Of a stretch of DNA of 64,000 bases, positions 25,077 through 33,666 are shown one piece after another. The notes beneath the pieces are model-generated. The model worked only from the letters and a program-made list of their open reading frames with translations, made no database searches and was not told where the DNA came from. This DNA is from an uncultured Clostridia bacterium (GTDB lineage: Bacteria; Bacillota; Clostridia; Christensenellales; Aristaeellaceae). A program made the translations under genes and the position numbers. Each line of letters opens with the position of its first letter. Positions within the stretch are counted from its first letter, which is position 1. The stretch covers positions 46,256-110,255 of the forward strand of contig CAKTUU010000005.1 of NCBI GenBank assembly GCA_934621505.1. The letters are read 5' to 3'.

Positions 25077-25112
25077 ATTTTTAAAATTTTCTGCACCCTG
25101 TCAAATCAAGCG

Positions 25113-25148
25113 TCCCTGCGCCAAATGAAATTTAGCGCAGGGATTTTT
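25113..25148 (+). terminator. recA terminator
   Basis: TCCCTGCGC (25113-25121) pairs with GCGCAGGGA (25135-25143) and is followed by five T. Confidence 0.85.
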
Positions 25149-25193
25149 AAGTTCGGAATAAAGAACGTCTAAAGGTAAAAAATCATTCTTTCC

Positions 25194-25222
25194 TTGACAA
25201 CTTACACATATTTCCGTATAAT
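25194..25222 (+). promoter_or_regulatory. Consensus sigma-A promoter for the secreted hydrolase
   Basis: TTGACA (25194-25199), exactly 17 bases and TATAAT (25217-25222): a perfect vegetative promoter, the strongest by sequence in this window. The gene starts about 60 nt downstream. Confidence 0.85.
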
Positions 25223-25282
25223 AACAATGCGTTTTGCGAAAAACGTTCCCCAAAAAACAAGCAAGCGAGAGGAGAAAAGATC

Positions 25283-26161
25283 ATGAAAAAGGTTCTGTCT
25301 TTGGTATGCGCTCTGCTTCTTTGTCTGTCCCTGATTCCCGCGGCGCTGGCTGACGAGGCCGCTTATACCGAAACGGTGGTATCCATTCCCAACGGCGACC
25401 ATGAGGTGCCCGCCACCGTATGCATGCCCACTGGCGATGGCAAATTTCCCGCTGTTGTAATGCTGCACGGCACCGGCTCCAACCGGGACGAGGCGGGCAA
25501 CGGCTACAAGATGGCCGCCCCTGTGCTGGCCGAAAAGTACGGCATTGCCACCATTCGCATTGACTTTATGGGCAGCGGTGACTCCACCGCCGACTATACC
25601 GGCTATACTTTTGAAAGCGCCGTAAGCGACGCGGTTGCCGCCGCGGCGTATATGCAGGGTCTGGACAATGTGGACGCGGACCATATCGGCGTTATGGGCT
25701 GGAGCCAGGGCGGCACCGACGCACTGCTGTGCGCCGCCCGTCATCCCGAGGTGTTCAAGTCCCTGGTTACCTGGGCCGGCGCTCCTGATCTGAGCGACAT
25801 GCTGACCGATGAACTGTACGACGAGGCCAAGAAGAACGGCTACTTCGTGATGAGCTTTGACTGGCGTGATGCGCTGAACGTGTCCCTGGCCTGGTGCGAC
25901 GATGTGGCCAACACCGATGTGCTGGCCGAGTTTGCCGCCGGTTACACCGGCCCTGTGCTGGCCATCCATGGCGCGGACGACACCACCGTTGACCCCGACT
26001 GGAGCAACAAGATTGTGGCCGCCAGCACCAACGCCGCCTCCAAGACCTACTTCATCGATGGTATGGACCACACCTTCAACGTGTTCAGCGAGGAGGACTT
26101 CCACTCCCTGTACAACGCGGTGGACGCCACCGGCGAATTCTTTGCCGAAACCCTGAAGTAA
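25283..26161 (+). CDS. Secreted alpha/beta hydrolase, dienelactone-hydrolase/esterase type
   Basis: A 292-residue exported hydrolase. Residues 1-23 are a signal peptide (cleavage after ALA, no lipobox). The fold markers are the oxyanion loop MLHGTGSNRDEAGNGY, the nucleophile elbow GWSQGG with its serine near residue 138, an acid loop AIHGADDTTVDP and the final histidine in DGMDHTF. Such enzymes cleave acyl esters or feruloyl/acetyl groups from polysaccharides, but no substrate evidence is visible. It is a single-gene unit with a perfect promoter and two tandem terminators, so high expression is likely. Confidence 0.88.
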   Translation: MKKVLSLVCALLLCLSLIPAALADEAAYTETVVSIPNGDHEVPATVCMPTGDGKFPAVVMLHGTGSNRDEAGNGYKMAAPVLAEKYGIATIRIDFMGSGDSTADYTGYTFESAVSDAVAAAAYMQGLDNVDADHIGVMGWSQGGTDALLCAARHPEVFKSLVTWAGAPDLSDMLTDELYDEAKKNGYFVMSFDWRDALNVSLAWCDDVANTDVLAEFAAGYTGPVLAIHGADDTTVDPDWSNKIVAASTNAASKTYFIDGMDHTFNVFSEEDFHSLYNAVDATGEFFAETLK

Positions 26162-26170
26162 TTTTTCTGC

Positions 26171-26199
26171 GGCCCTGCCAGATGGCAGGGCCGTTTTTT
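26171..26199 (+). terminator. Terminator of the secreted hydrolase
   Basis: GGCCCTGCC (26171-26179) pairs with GGCAGGGCC (26184-26192), followed by GTTTTTT. Confidence 0.85.
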
Positions 26200-26217
26200 C
26201 TTCCCAAATAGAACAAA

Positions 26218-26246
26218 AGCCCAAGCAGTTCACTTGGGCTTTTTTA
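26218..26246. terminator. Second, bidirectional terminator
   Basis: AGCCCAAG (26218-26225) pairs with CTTGGGCT (26233-26240), with TTTTTT on the plus side and TTTTG on the minus side. It lies between convergent genes and probably serves both. Confidence 0.75.
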
Positions 26247-26312
26247 GAGCGTTGCCAAACACCGGCATGGATGCCGCCGTTCCGCATTTTTGCGGGACGG
26301 CGGCTTTGCATG

Positions 26313-27269
26313 TTAATACTGGCAGACATTCTCCGGCTTACCGGCCAGGTAAGCCTCGATGTTCTGGAACACAATCTTTGCCCGGCGAATCATGGATTCC
26401 TGAGAGGCAAAGGCAATGTGGGGGGTCAGCAGGGCGTTGCGGGCGTGCAGCAGGGGCTCGCTGTCGGGAATGGGGGGCTCCTGGTTAAACACGTCCACGC
26501 CCGCGCCGGCCAGACGGCCCTCGTTCAGGGCCTGGGCCAGGGCGGCGCTGTCCACAATGGGACCGCGGGCGCAGTTGATCAGCAGGGCGGTGGGCTTCAT
26601 CAGGGCGATCATCTCCGCGCTGATCAGGCCGCGGGTGGAAGCGTTGTTGGGGGTGTGAATGCTTACGATGTCGCTTTGGGCCATCACATCGGCCAGGGGC
26701 AGGTAGGTAATGCCCAGAGCCTTGGCTTCCGGCTTTTCGGTGCGGGAGTAGGCGATCACGTTAGCGCCAAAGGCCAGGAACAGCTTGGCGGTAATCATGC
26801 CGATGCGGCCCGTGCCGATGATACCCACGGTTTTGCCCATGATTTCACGGCCGGTGAGCCCGGCGGCGGTGCCGCCGTTATGCACCCGCTGCTGGGCCTC
26901 GTCCATGTGACGCAGCAGGTCGATGGTCATGCCGATGGCCAGCTCGGCCACGGTCTGGTTGGAATAGTTGGCGGCGTTGCAAATCTGCACGCCCTTGGCG
27001 CGGCAGGCTTCCAGCCCTACATGATCGATGCCGGTAAAGGCCACGTTGAGCATTTTCAGCTGGTCGGCGGCCTCCACCACCTGGTCGGGGTAGGGATTAT
27101 TGGCAATGGTTACAATCTCGCAGCCGGCGCTGCGGCGAATCAGCTCGGCAGGGTCGGTGGTCTTTTCCGGATAATAGATGAACTCATGTCCGGCCTTGCG
27201 AATGGGCGCGGACAGCTCGTCAATCAGCTCCTGGCTGACGCCAATGGGTTCCAGCAGGCTAATACGCAT
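26313..27269 (-). CDS. D-2-hydroxyacid dehydrogenase, NAD-dependent
   Basis: A 318-residue dehydrogenase of the D-isomer 2-hydroxyacid family (phosphoglycerate/glyoxylate/lactate type). The nucleotide fold shows VGIIGTGRIGM with an Asp/Ser-type region after it (AYSRTEKPEA; the Ser-Arg may point to NADP use). The catalytic Arg is in NCARGPIVD, the Glu in NQEPPIP and the His in TPHIAFASQE. The N-terminal catalytic domain has NAANYSNQTVAELAIGMTI. It is the last gene of the long peptide-uptake operon, 19 nt after an S9 peptidase, and may reduce 2-oxo acids from amino-acid breakdown. The specific substrate is not shown. Confidence 0.88.
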   Translation of the reverse strand: MRISLLEPIGVSQELIDELSAPIRKAGHEFIYYPEKTTDPAELIRRSAGCEIVTIANNPYPDQVVEAADQLKMLNVAFTGIDHVGLEACRAKGVQICNAANYSNQTVAELAIGMTIDLLRHMDEAQQRVHNGGTAAGLTGREIMGKTVGIIGTGRIGMITAKLFLAFGANVIAYSRTEKPEAKALGITYLPLADVMAQSDIVSIHTPNNASTRGLISAEMIALMKPTALLINCARGPIVDSAALAQALNEGRLAGAGVDVFNQEPPIPDSEPLLHARNALLTPHIAFASQESMIRRAKIVFQNIEAYLAGKPENVCQY

Positions 27270-27288
27270 GAAAACAGCATCCTTTCTG

Positions 27289-29295
27289 TTAATGCTCGGG
27301 GCACAGGTAATGATCCATCCAGCGGGTGATTTCCTCCAACCGCTTTACGCGGTTTTTGGGCTTGCCCCCGCGGGACAGTTCGTGGTTTTCTCCCTTGAAC
27401 AGGCACAGGCGCGCGTCCACCCCGTGGGAGCGGATGGCGTTGAACATTTGCAGGCCCTCCACCTTCCAGCAACGGTAGTCCTCCTCGGAGTGAATGAACA
27501 GGGTGGGAGTGGTGCACTGGTCCGCCGCGCTCAGGGGGGACTGGGCCCATACCTTGGCCACGTCCTGGGTGGTGTGAGCGCCCAGGTGGCCGTCCACAAA
27601 GGTGCGGCCGCAGTCGCTGGTGCCTTCCATGGATACAAAATTGGAAATGGAGCGCTGGGAAGCGGCGCAGGCGAAGCGGTGGGTGTGGCCGATGATCCAG
27701 TTGGTCATGAAGCCGCCGTAGGATCCGCCGGTAACGCCCAGACGGCTGGCGTCCAGCTGGGGATACTTGGCCAGCACGCAGTCGGTAAAGTCCATCAGGT
27801 TCTGGTATTCCACCGTGCCGTACTTGCCCCGGATAAAGGCGAACTCGTCCCCCCGGGCGTCGCTGCCCCGGGGATTGGCGAAGAATACAAAGTAGCCCTT
27901 GTTGGCCCATACCTGCATTTCATGATAATACACGGGGCCGTAGCAAAGCCGGGGACCGCCGTGGATATCCAGAATGCCGGGATAGGTTTTGCTGGGATCA
28001 AAGTGGGCGGGCTTCAGCACAAAGCCATGAATTTCAAAGCCGTCCGGGTCGGTAAAGCGCACCTGCTCGGGCTGGATGATCTCATGGCTGTCGCACCAAG
28101 CCTGGTTAAAGGCGGATACCTGGCGCAGACCGTCCGCCTCTATACTGTACACCTCCTGCAGGCGCATGTCCAGCATGGCGACGCAAACCAGCCTGCCCCG
28201 GCATACGTCAAACAGGTCGATGGAGCCGTCGCCCTCCCAAATGGGGGTGAGCTGACCCTTCAGGTCAACGCGCACCAGCCGGGCGGAATCCTCCTGGCCG
28301 GAGATCAGGTACAGGGTATCGCCCTCGGCCTTAAAGCAGGCGCCGCCGCCGTAGCGGGCGTCGCTGCCCACCGGGTTGCCAATGGACAGGGCGCTGCACC
28401 CCAGGCGAACCGGCTGACCGCCCTGGGCGGGCACCCGCCACAAATCCGGGGTCTGGCTGTAATCATACTCACCCATATCCGTACCGGCAAACACCACCTG
28501 ACCCGCCCAGTAATCCACCTGACGGATGCGGTAAATGCTCTGGGGCACCACCTGACTGGTTTTGCCGGTGGCAAAGTCATACAGCCGAATGCCGGTGCGG
28601 AAGTCGCGGTAGGTTTCAAAGTCGCCGCCGTGGAACACCACAACGCCGTCGTCGGGGCAGACCTTCACACCCTCCACGTCAAACAGGGGCGTAGTGATGG
28701 GCGTCAGGGCCTGGGTGGCGCTGTTAAACAGGAACAGGCCGACCCGGGTTTTGTTGATGACGCCGGAGCCGTTGAACCAGAAGGGATATTCGTCAAAGAC
28801 GGTAAAGTGCTGCCGCTCAAAAGCCAAATCCTGCAAAGCCTGCTGGCGGGCCTCGCCGGTCAGGTTTTGCAGGCGGGCTTCCTTTTCCAAATCCTTGCGG
28901 GCCTTCAGCACATAGGTATTGGGAGCCAGCTTGCCAATGGCCGCGGCGTTCAGCGGTACGGCGAATGCGCGCGCGGCTTCGCCGCCGCAAAGGCTCAGAC
29001 GGTAGAAAGCGGTGTGCTCCTCTCCGCTGGCCCGCAGGGCCTGATCCGCCGCGTCCCGCTGGGCGGGGAACAGAATCGCATCGCTGCCGTCCCAGAGAAA
29101 GGATTTTACATCGCCCTGGCTGGTCAGCTGCCGCATGGGCTGGCCGGGGGTATACAGCCACAGGTTGGAGTCGTAGCCGTTCTTTTCCTCGTTTGCCCGG
29201 TGGGCGATCAGGGCGGCGGCGTGGCCGTCCGGGGCCCAGGCCAGATCCGACAGGGCATAGAAGGATAGAAAATCTTTCAGTTCAATTGCTTGCAT
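27289..29295 (-). CDS. S9 family serine peptidase (prolyl-oligopeptidase/acylaminoacyl-peptidase type)
   Basis: A 668-residue cytosolic peptidase. The N-terminal two-thirds (to about residue 420) is a beta-propeller that limits access to short peptides. The C-terminal alpha/beta hydrolase carries the triad S525 (GGSYGG), D606 (HSEEDYRC) and H638 (GENHELSR). There is no signal peptide. It is a close paralogue of the next gene, sharing long identical motifs such as TNWIIGHT and ACAASQRSISN. It probably completes breakdown of imported oligopeptides from the Opp system in the same operon. GGAGGG precedes the ATG; the gap to the paralogue is 14 nt. Confidence 0.92.
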   Translation of the reverse strand: MQAIELKDFLSFYALSDLAWAPDGHAAALIAHRANEEKNGYDSNLWLYTPGQPMRQLTSQGDVKSFLWDGSDAILFPAQRDAADQALRASGEEHTAFYRLSLCGGEAARAFAVPLNAAAIGKLAPNTYVLKARKDLEKEARLQNLTGEARQQALQDLAFERQHFTVFDEYPFWFNGSGVINKTRVGLFLFNSATQALTPITTPLFDVEGVKVCPDDGVVVFHGGDFETYRDFRTGIRLYDFATGKTSQVVPQSIYRIRQVDYWAGQVVFAGTDMGEYDYSQTPDLWRVPAQGGQPVRLGCSALSIGNPVGSDARYGGGACFKAEGDTLYLISGQEDSARLVRVDLKGQLTPIWEGDGSIDLFDVCRGRLVCVAMLDMRLQEVYSIEADGLRQVSAFNQAWCDSHEIIQPEQVRFTDPDGFEIHGFVLKPAHFDPSKTYPGILDIHGGPRLCYGPVYYHEMQVWANKGYFVFFANPRGSDARGDEFAFIRGKYGTVEYQNLMDFTDCVLAKYPQLDASRLGVTGGSYGGFMTNWIIGHTHRFACAASQRSISNFVSMEGTSDCGRTFVDGHLGAHTTQDVAKVWAQSPLSAADQCTTPTLFIHSEEDYRCWKVEGLQMFNAIRSHGVDARLCLFKGENHELSRGGKPKNRVKRLEEITRWMDHYLCPEH

Positions 29296-29309
29296 TGCTT
29301 TTCCCTCCC

Positions 29310-31262
29310 TTACGCCTTCAAATGGGCGTCCATCCAGGCGTCGATTTCCTCCAGGCGTTTGACCCGGTTCCAGGGCTTGCCGGAACGGGACAATTCGTGG
29401 TTTTCGCCCTTAAAGAGGCAAACCCGGGTTTCAATGCCCTGATGAATCAGCTGGGTGTACATTTGCAGCGCCTCGCCCAGGGGGCAGCGGAAGTCCTCGT
29501 CCGAATGGATGAACAGGGTGGGGGTTACGGCGTTGCCCACAAATTTCAGGGGCGACGACGCCCAGCCCAGCTCCGGCTTGACCCGGGCGGACACGCCGCC
29601 AAAGCGGCAGGGGCTGTACATATAGGACCAGTCGCTGGCGCCCTCATCGGTAATCCAGTTGGAGATGGAGCGCTGAGAAGCGGCGCAGGCAAAGCGGTCC
29701 GTATGGCCGATGATCCAGTTGGTCATATAGCCGCCGTAGGAGCCGCCGGTAACGCCCAGCCGCTTGCCATCCAGCTGGGGATAGCGCTGCAGCACCACGT
29801 CGGTAAAGGCCATCAGATCGTCATAGTCCACCGTGCCGTAGCGGGTCATCAGGAAGCCGAACTCGTCGCCCTTGCCGTCGCTGCCGGTGGGGTTGCAGAA
29901 GAACACATAATAGCCCCGGGCCGCCCACACCTGCATTTCATGCACATAGGCGGGGCCGTAAGCGGTTTTGGGGCCGCCGTGGATGACCAGAATGCCCGGG
30001 TAGGTCCGGTCCGGCTGCTCGTGGGCGGGATGAATGACCCAGCCCTGTACCGTATCGCCGTGGGCGTTTACAAAGTCGCAGGCGTCGGGCCGCATGATGG
30101 CGTGGGTCTGCACATAATCCCGGTTAAAGGCGGTCAGGCAGGTTTCCCTGCCGGTGGCCAGATCCAGCGCGTAAATTTCCTGCAGGCCCATATGGCGGGT
30201 GGCGATCAGGTAGGCCGTGCCGCCCCGCACGTCAATCGCGTCAATGGAGCCAATCTCCCGGCTGACAATCTGCTCCCGGCCGTCATGAATCCGCGCCAGA
30301 TGAGCGGAGCCGTCCTGGGTCAGCACATGGTATACGTCCCCGTCCACCACTTGCAGCATCCGGCCGCCGCCATAGCGGCAGTCGCTGTTGATGGAGTTAT
30401 TCACCGGCATCTGGAAGGGGGCGCACAGCACCTGCTCATCACCGGTAGCCGCGTCTAGGGTATAGAACCAGGCGTTCTGGCTCCAGATATAGCGGCTGCC
30501 GTCCGCGCCGGTAAAGAGCACCTTGTCCCCCAGAAAGTCGATATGGCGCAGCTTGTAGCGGTCCAGCGGCAGCAGCTGGCGGGTTTCGCCCGTGGCAACG
30601 TCATAGACGAAAATGCCCAGCTTTTGCACTTCCATGTAGTCGATATCCATGCCCATGTAGGCGATCATGCCGCCATCCCTGCGCACGGCAAAGCCGTTGC
30701 GCACCTGGAAGGTTTCGCCGGTGACGGGGGTCAAAGAGCCGTCGGTCTGGTCGTACAGGTACAGCCGGTGGCGAATGCCGCTGACGTAGCCCGCGCCGTT
30801 TTCGGCAAAGGGCAATTCGTTCAGCACCGTCCAGTCCGCGCCGCCCTCGGGCAGGTCCTCGGCGGGGTACAGGGTGGTTTTGGCCAGCAGCGCGAAGCGG
30901 TGGCTGTCCACCTGTTTGATCTCCTCCACAAACAGGGGCACGGTAAAGGCGGGCAGCGACTCGCCGCCATCCAGCTTTAGCTGCATAAAGGTTGTGGAGG
31001 GCGACAGCAGGGAGGCGGATTGCTCCCCTTTGAACAGCACCGTGTTGTCATCCAGCCACAAAAAGTTGCGTACCCGCCCGCTGCGGGTCACCTGATGGGT
31101 TTGGCCCGTGGCCACTTCCAGCCGCCAAAGATCGCACTGGTAGCCGTCCCCGGCCTCATCGCAGCGGCTTACCACAAAGCCGGCGTTTTTGCCGTCAGGG
31201 GAAAGGGTCAGGGCAGAAAGAAAGGAAAAGTTCAGAAAATCCCGCAGCTGAACATCCTGCAT
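29310..31262 (-). CDS. S9 family serine peptidase, paralogue of the neighbouring gene
   Basis: A 650-residue cytosolic peptidase with the same propeller-plus-hydrolase layout. The triad is S508 (GGSYGG), D590 (HSDEDFRC) and H622 (GENHELSR). The start at 31262 is chosen for the GGAGGGAGG eight bases upstream; an open frame to 31451 runs back through the multi-hairpin element and is not coding. The two peptidases differ in propeller loops, which suggests different peptide preferences rather than redundancy. The structured element between this gene and the TPR genes may uncouple the peptidases from the transporter part of the operon. Confidence 0.92.
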   Translation of the reverse strand: MQDVQLRDFLNFSFLSALTLSPDGKNAGFVVSRCDEAGDGYQCDLWRLEVATGQTHQVTRSGRVRNFLWLDDNTVLFKGEQSASLLSPSTTFMQLKLDGGESLPAFTVPLFVEEIKQVDSHRFALLAKTTLYPAEDLPEGGADWTVLNELPFAENGAGYVSGIRHRLYLYDQTDGSLTPVTGETFQVRNGFAVRRDGGMIAYMGMDIDYMEVQKLGIFVYDVATGETRQLLPLDRYKLRHIDFLGDKVLFTGADGSRYIWSQNAWFYTLDAATGDEQVLCAPFQMPVNNSINSDCRYGGGRMLQVVDGDVYHVLTQDGSAHLARIHDGREQIVSREIGSIDAIDVRGGTAYLIATRHMGLQEIYALDLATGRETCLTAFNRDYVQTHAIMRPDACDFVNAHGDTVQGWVIHPAHEQPDRTYPGILVIHGGPKTAYGPAYVHEMQVWAARGYYVFFCNPTGSDGKGDEFGFLMTRYGTVDYDDLMAFTDVVLQRYPQLDGKRLGVTGGSYGGYMTNWIIGHTDRFACAASQRSISNWITDEGASDWSYMYSPCRFGGVSARVKPELGWASSPLKFVGNAVTPTLFIHSDEDFRCPLGEALQMYTQLIHQGIETRVCLFKGENHELSRSGKPWNRVKRLEEIDAWMDAHLKA

Positions 31263-31297
31263 GGAATGTCCTCCCTCCGTAAGCTTACATGCTTCAA

Positions 31298-31584
31298 CGC
31301 CGGGCAAATACGGTGGTATCTGCCCGGCGCAGTGTGTCAAAAAAGCTCGCCTATGGCGACCTTTTTTGACAGATACTGTCGGTAATGTTTTCGGCAGTGC
31401 CGAAAACTCCCCGCCCGCCTGGGTGCTGCGCACAGCAAATGGAACAATCACATTTGCCGACCGCAGGTCAGCCAGGCGATACGATTACAGTCAGAGGGGC
31501 TACAGCCCCTCTGACAACTCCCCAAAGGAGTTCATTGACAGTCTGCGTCGATCAAATACGGTGGTATCTGCCCGGCGTTTGATC
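31298..31584. repeat. Multi-hairpin intergenic element, copy 1
   Basis: This fills the 325-nt gap between the TPR gene and the S9 peptidase. In order: hairpin 31298-31329 (CGCCGGGCA/TGCCCGGCG), hairpin 31335-31371 (TGTCAAAAAAG/CTTTTTTGACA), hairpin 31387-31407 (GTTTTCGGCA/TGCCGAAAAC), a less structured middle, hairpin 31492-31513 (CAGAGGGGC/GCCCCTCTG), CTCC/GGAG, then TTGACAG and hairpin 31550-31584. A 24-nt sequence starting AAATACGGTGG and ending TGCCCGGCG occurs at both outer edges (31306-31329 and 31554-31577). The order and the GTCAAAAAA/TTGAC ends are shared with the element at 43875-44146. Confidence 0.65.
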
Positions 31585-31587
31585 AAA

Positions 31588-32397
31588 TTACAGATGACGG
31601 CGTTTCTTTTCCACCAAAGAGGCCTGGTAGCCAAAGGCGCTCCACGCGTCTTCCTTGCCGGCTTCCAGCACCTTGCGGATCATATCGTCGCCCTTGGCGT
31701 CCTCGCCAAGCTCGTAGTAGTAGTTCGCCAGACCAAAGCCCATGGTGACCAGCTCCAGATCGCTGGGGTTGGGGGTCAGCAGGTCTTCGGGAGAAATCAG
31801 GCCCTTGTACATCAGCAGGCGGCGATGGTAGGAAACCACCATGCCGGGCTCCATGTCGGGGGTGATGCGGTCCAGCAGACGGGCGGCTTCTTCCTTTTTG
31901 CCCAGACGGCGCAGGGTCATCCACAGCCAGTCGGTGCAGGAAATCACGTCCAGGTCCTCATCGCTCATGGTATAGCAGACCTTGTAGATTTTCTCGGCCC
32001 GTTCATAGTCCTGCAGCAGGAAGTAGCTCAGGGCCAGGTGATACCAGCAGTCCACGTTGGTGGGGTCCAGGCGGATGGCAAACTCAAAATCCGCGGCGGC
32101 CTCGGCGTAGCGGCCGGTGTTGATATAGGCATGGGCCTTATGCCGGTACAGCAGGGGATAGAAGGGGCTGTAGCTGATGCCCATGGAATAGGCGTCGATG
32201 GCTTCGCGGTGCATGGACTGGCGGCGCAGGGCGCGGCCATACTTAATCCATTTTTCGGGATCGGTGGGGTCCGCCTCGGCGGCGGCCTTCAGTTCCAGGG
32301 CCAGGTCGGAAACGGGCTGAGTGGTGCGCTCTACATGCACCTGAGTATCCATAGGCGCCACGTCATGCAGGGACGGTTCGGAAAGTACATTGGCCAT
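31588..32397 (-). CDS. Tetratricopeptide-repeat protein
   Basis: A 269-residue cytosolic helical-repeat protein. After a variable N-terminus (about 30 residues) come TPR-like helix pairs: DPEKWIKYGRALRRQSMHREAIDAYSMGI, PLLYRHKAHAYINTGRYAEAAADFEFAIRLDP and VDCWYHLALSYFLLQDYERAEKIY. The C-terminal part has further helix pairs. There is no signal peptide, membrane segment or enzymatic motif. It is a paralogue of the next gene with a nearly identical opening (MANVLSEPxL) and second repeat. TPR proteins are usually scaffolds or peptide-sensing regulators; here it sits between a peptide transporter and peptidases. The actual partner is not known. Confidence 0.85.
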   Translation of the reverse strand: MANVLSEPSLHDVAPMDTQVHVERTTQPVSDLALELKAAAEADPTDPEKWIKYGRALRRQSMHREAIDAYSMGISYSPFYPLLYRHKAHAYINTGRYAEAAADFEFAIRLDPTNVDCWYHLALSYFLLQDYERAEKIYKVCYTMSDEDLDVISCTDWLWMTLRRLGKKEEAARLLDRITPDMEPGMVVSYHRRLLMYKGLISPEDLLTPNPSDLELVTMGFGLANYYYELGEDAKGDDMIRKVLEAGKEDAWSAFGYQASLVEKKRRHL

Positions 32398-32420
32398 AAT
32401 AACACCTCTTTCTCGTTTGC

Positions 32421-33233
32421 TTAGTTGGGCCAGTTCTGCACGTCTACGCGAGCAGCGTGCTCAGCGAAGCCGCCCCAGCTGTCCGAATCGGCAATCTTCT
32501 TCAAAATGGTCCAGGCCTTTTCGGTTTCGCCCTTGGACAGGTAGTAGCGGGCGATACCGTAAGCGGCGGTGGCGTAGTAATGGCCGTTGGGATTTTCCTC
32601 GGCCACCTTCAGGGCTTCCTCGGGGGTCATGGTGCCGTTGTATACCAGCACGCGGTTGTAGTAGCCGCAGTCGGCGTACTGCACTTCATGGCCGGGCTTG
32701 ATATCCTTTACAATCTCGGCGGCCTCCTCATGGCGGCCCAGCCGGGTCAGGGTCATCCACAGCCAGTCCTTGGTGGCCACGATGTCGTCAAACAGCTCGG
32801 ACCGCTTCAGCGTTTCCTGGAAGGAGGTCAGCGCCCGGTCATACTGGCGGGACAGATAGTAGGCCACGCCCTGATGATACCAGCAGTCCCAGTTGGTGGG
32901 GTCCAGCCGCAGAGCGATTTCAAAGGTGGCGGCGGATACGGCGAACTCGCCGATGTTGATGTAGGCATGGGCGCGATGACGGTACAGCAGGGGATAGAAG
33001 GGGTTGTAGGTGATGCCCATGCAGTAGGCGGCGATGGCCTCGCGGTGCATGGACTGCCGGCGCAGCACGCGGCCGTATTTGATCCACTTTTCAGGATCGG
33101 TAGGGTCGGCCTCCGCGGCGGCCTTGGCTTCCAGCGCCAGGGGATCCATGGGGGTTAGGTCTTCCTTGAGCAGTACCTCGGAACTGCGGGACGCGCAATT
33201 CGGCAGGGCGGGTTCAGACAATACGTTTGCCAT
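32421..33233 (-). CDS. Tetratricopeptide-repeat protein, paralogue
   Basis: A 270-residue protein with the same build as its neighbour: a short variable N-terminus, then DPEKWIKYGRVLRRQSMHREAIAAYCMGI, PLLYRHRAHAYINIGEFAVSAATFEIALRLDP and DCWYHQGVAYYLSRQYDRALTSF, and a diverged C-terminal half with several aromatic residues (YYNRVLVYNG, YYATAAYGIARYYLSKG). The gap to the paralogue is 23 nt and the gap to the RidA gene 31 nt. The repeats are best conserved between the two proteins in the first three helix pairs, which suggests a shared partner and divergent C-terminal ligands. Confidence 0.85.
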   Translation of the reverse strand: MANVLSEPALPNCASRSSEVLLKEDLTPMDPLALEAKAAAEADPTDPEKWIKYGRVLRRQSMHREAIAAYCMGITYNPFYPLLYRHRAHAYINIGEFAVSAATFEIALRLDPTNWDCWYHQGVAYYLSRQYDRALTSFQETLKRSELFDDIVATKDWLWMTLTRLGRHEEAAEIVKDIKPGHEVQYADCGYYNRVLVYNGTMTPEEALKVAEENPNGHYYATAAYGIARYYLSKGETEKAWTILKKIADSDSWGGFAEHAARVDVQNWPN

Positions 33234-33264
33234 AAGGACACCTCTTTCGTCTATTGATTTTTGT

Positions 33265-33612
33265 TTATTTCTTCACCGCGATGACGGATACTTCCATCAG
33301 GTAGGGCGTTTTGCCCAGACCGGCCTCCACGCACACGCGGGCGGGGGCGCAGCCCTCGTCAATCCACTGATCCCAAACCTGGTTGAAGGTTTCCTTTTGG
33401 GCAATGTCCGGCATATAGATGGTAGCCATCACCATGTGGTTCTTATCGGTGCCGAAGCGCTCAAACAGCTCGTCCAGACGGGCGAACAGGGCGTGAGCCT
33501 GCTCCTCCATGGTATCGCCCTTGGCGGCCACATGGCCGGAGAAGAACAGGAAGCCGCCGGCCTCCGTTACGCGGCTCATGGTAGCGCTCACATCGTAATG
33601 CTTGATTTCCAT
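33265..33612 (-). CDS. RidA/YjgF-family protein
   Basis: A 115-residue protein of the trimeric RidA/Rid superfamily, which hydrolyses reactive enamine/imine intermediates from amino-acid metabolism. The family pattern is present: GGFLFFSGHVA near the start, MEEQAHALFARLDELFERFGT in the middle, VMATIYMPDIAQKETFN and the C-terminal APARVCVEAGLGKTPYLMEVSVIA. The Arg in PARVCVE is the usual ligand-carboxylate residue. The start at 33612 follows AAGGAGG. Its place between the Opp ATPase and the TPR genes fits detoxification during amino-acid catabolism. Confidence 0.9.
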   Translation of the reverse strand: MEIKHYDVSATMSRVTEAGGFLFFSGHVAAKGDTMEEQAHALFARLDELFERFGTDKNHMVMATIYMPDIAQKETFNQVWDQWIDEGCAPARVCVEAGLGKTPYLMEVSVIAVKK

Positions 33613-33666
33613 GGTATACCTCCTTCGTACTTTATGCAAAGGCCCGTAGGGCTTTTGTCAACGCAT

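Noticed and set aside
27178..29268. A 696-codon open frame on the plus strand
   Set aside because: Antisense to an S9 peptidase with an intact triad; composition is typical of an antisense shadow.
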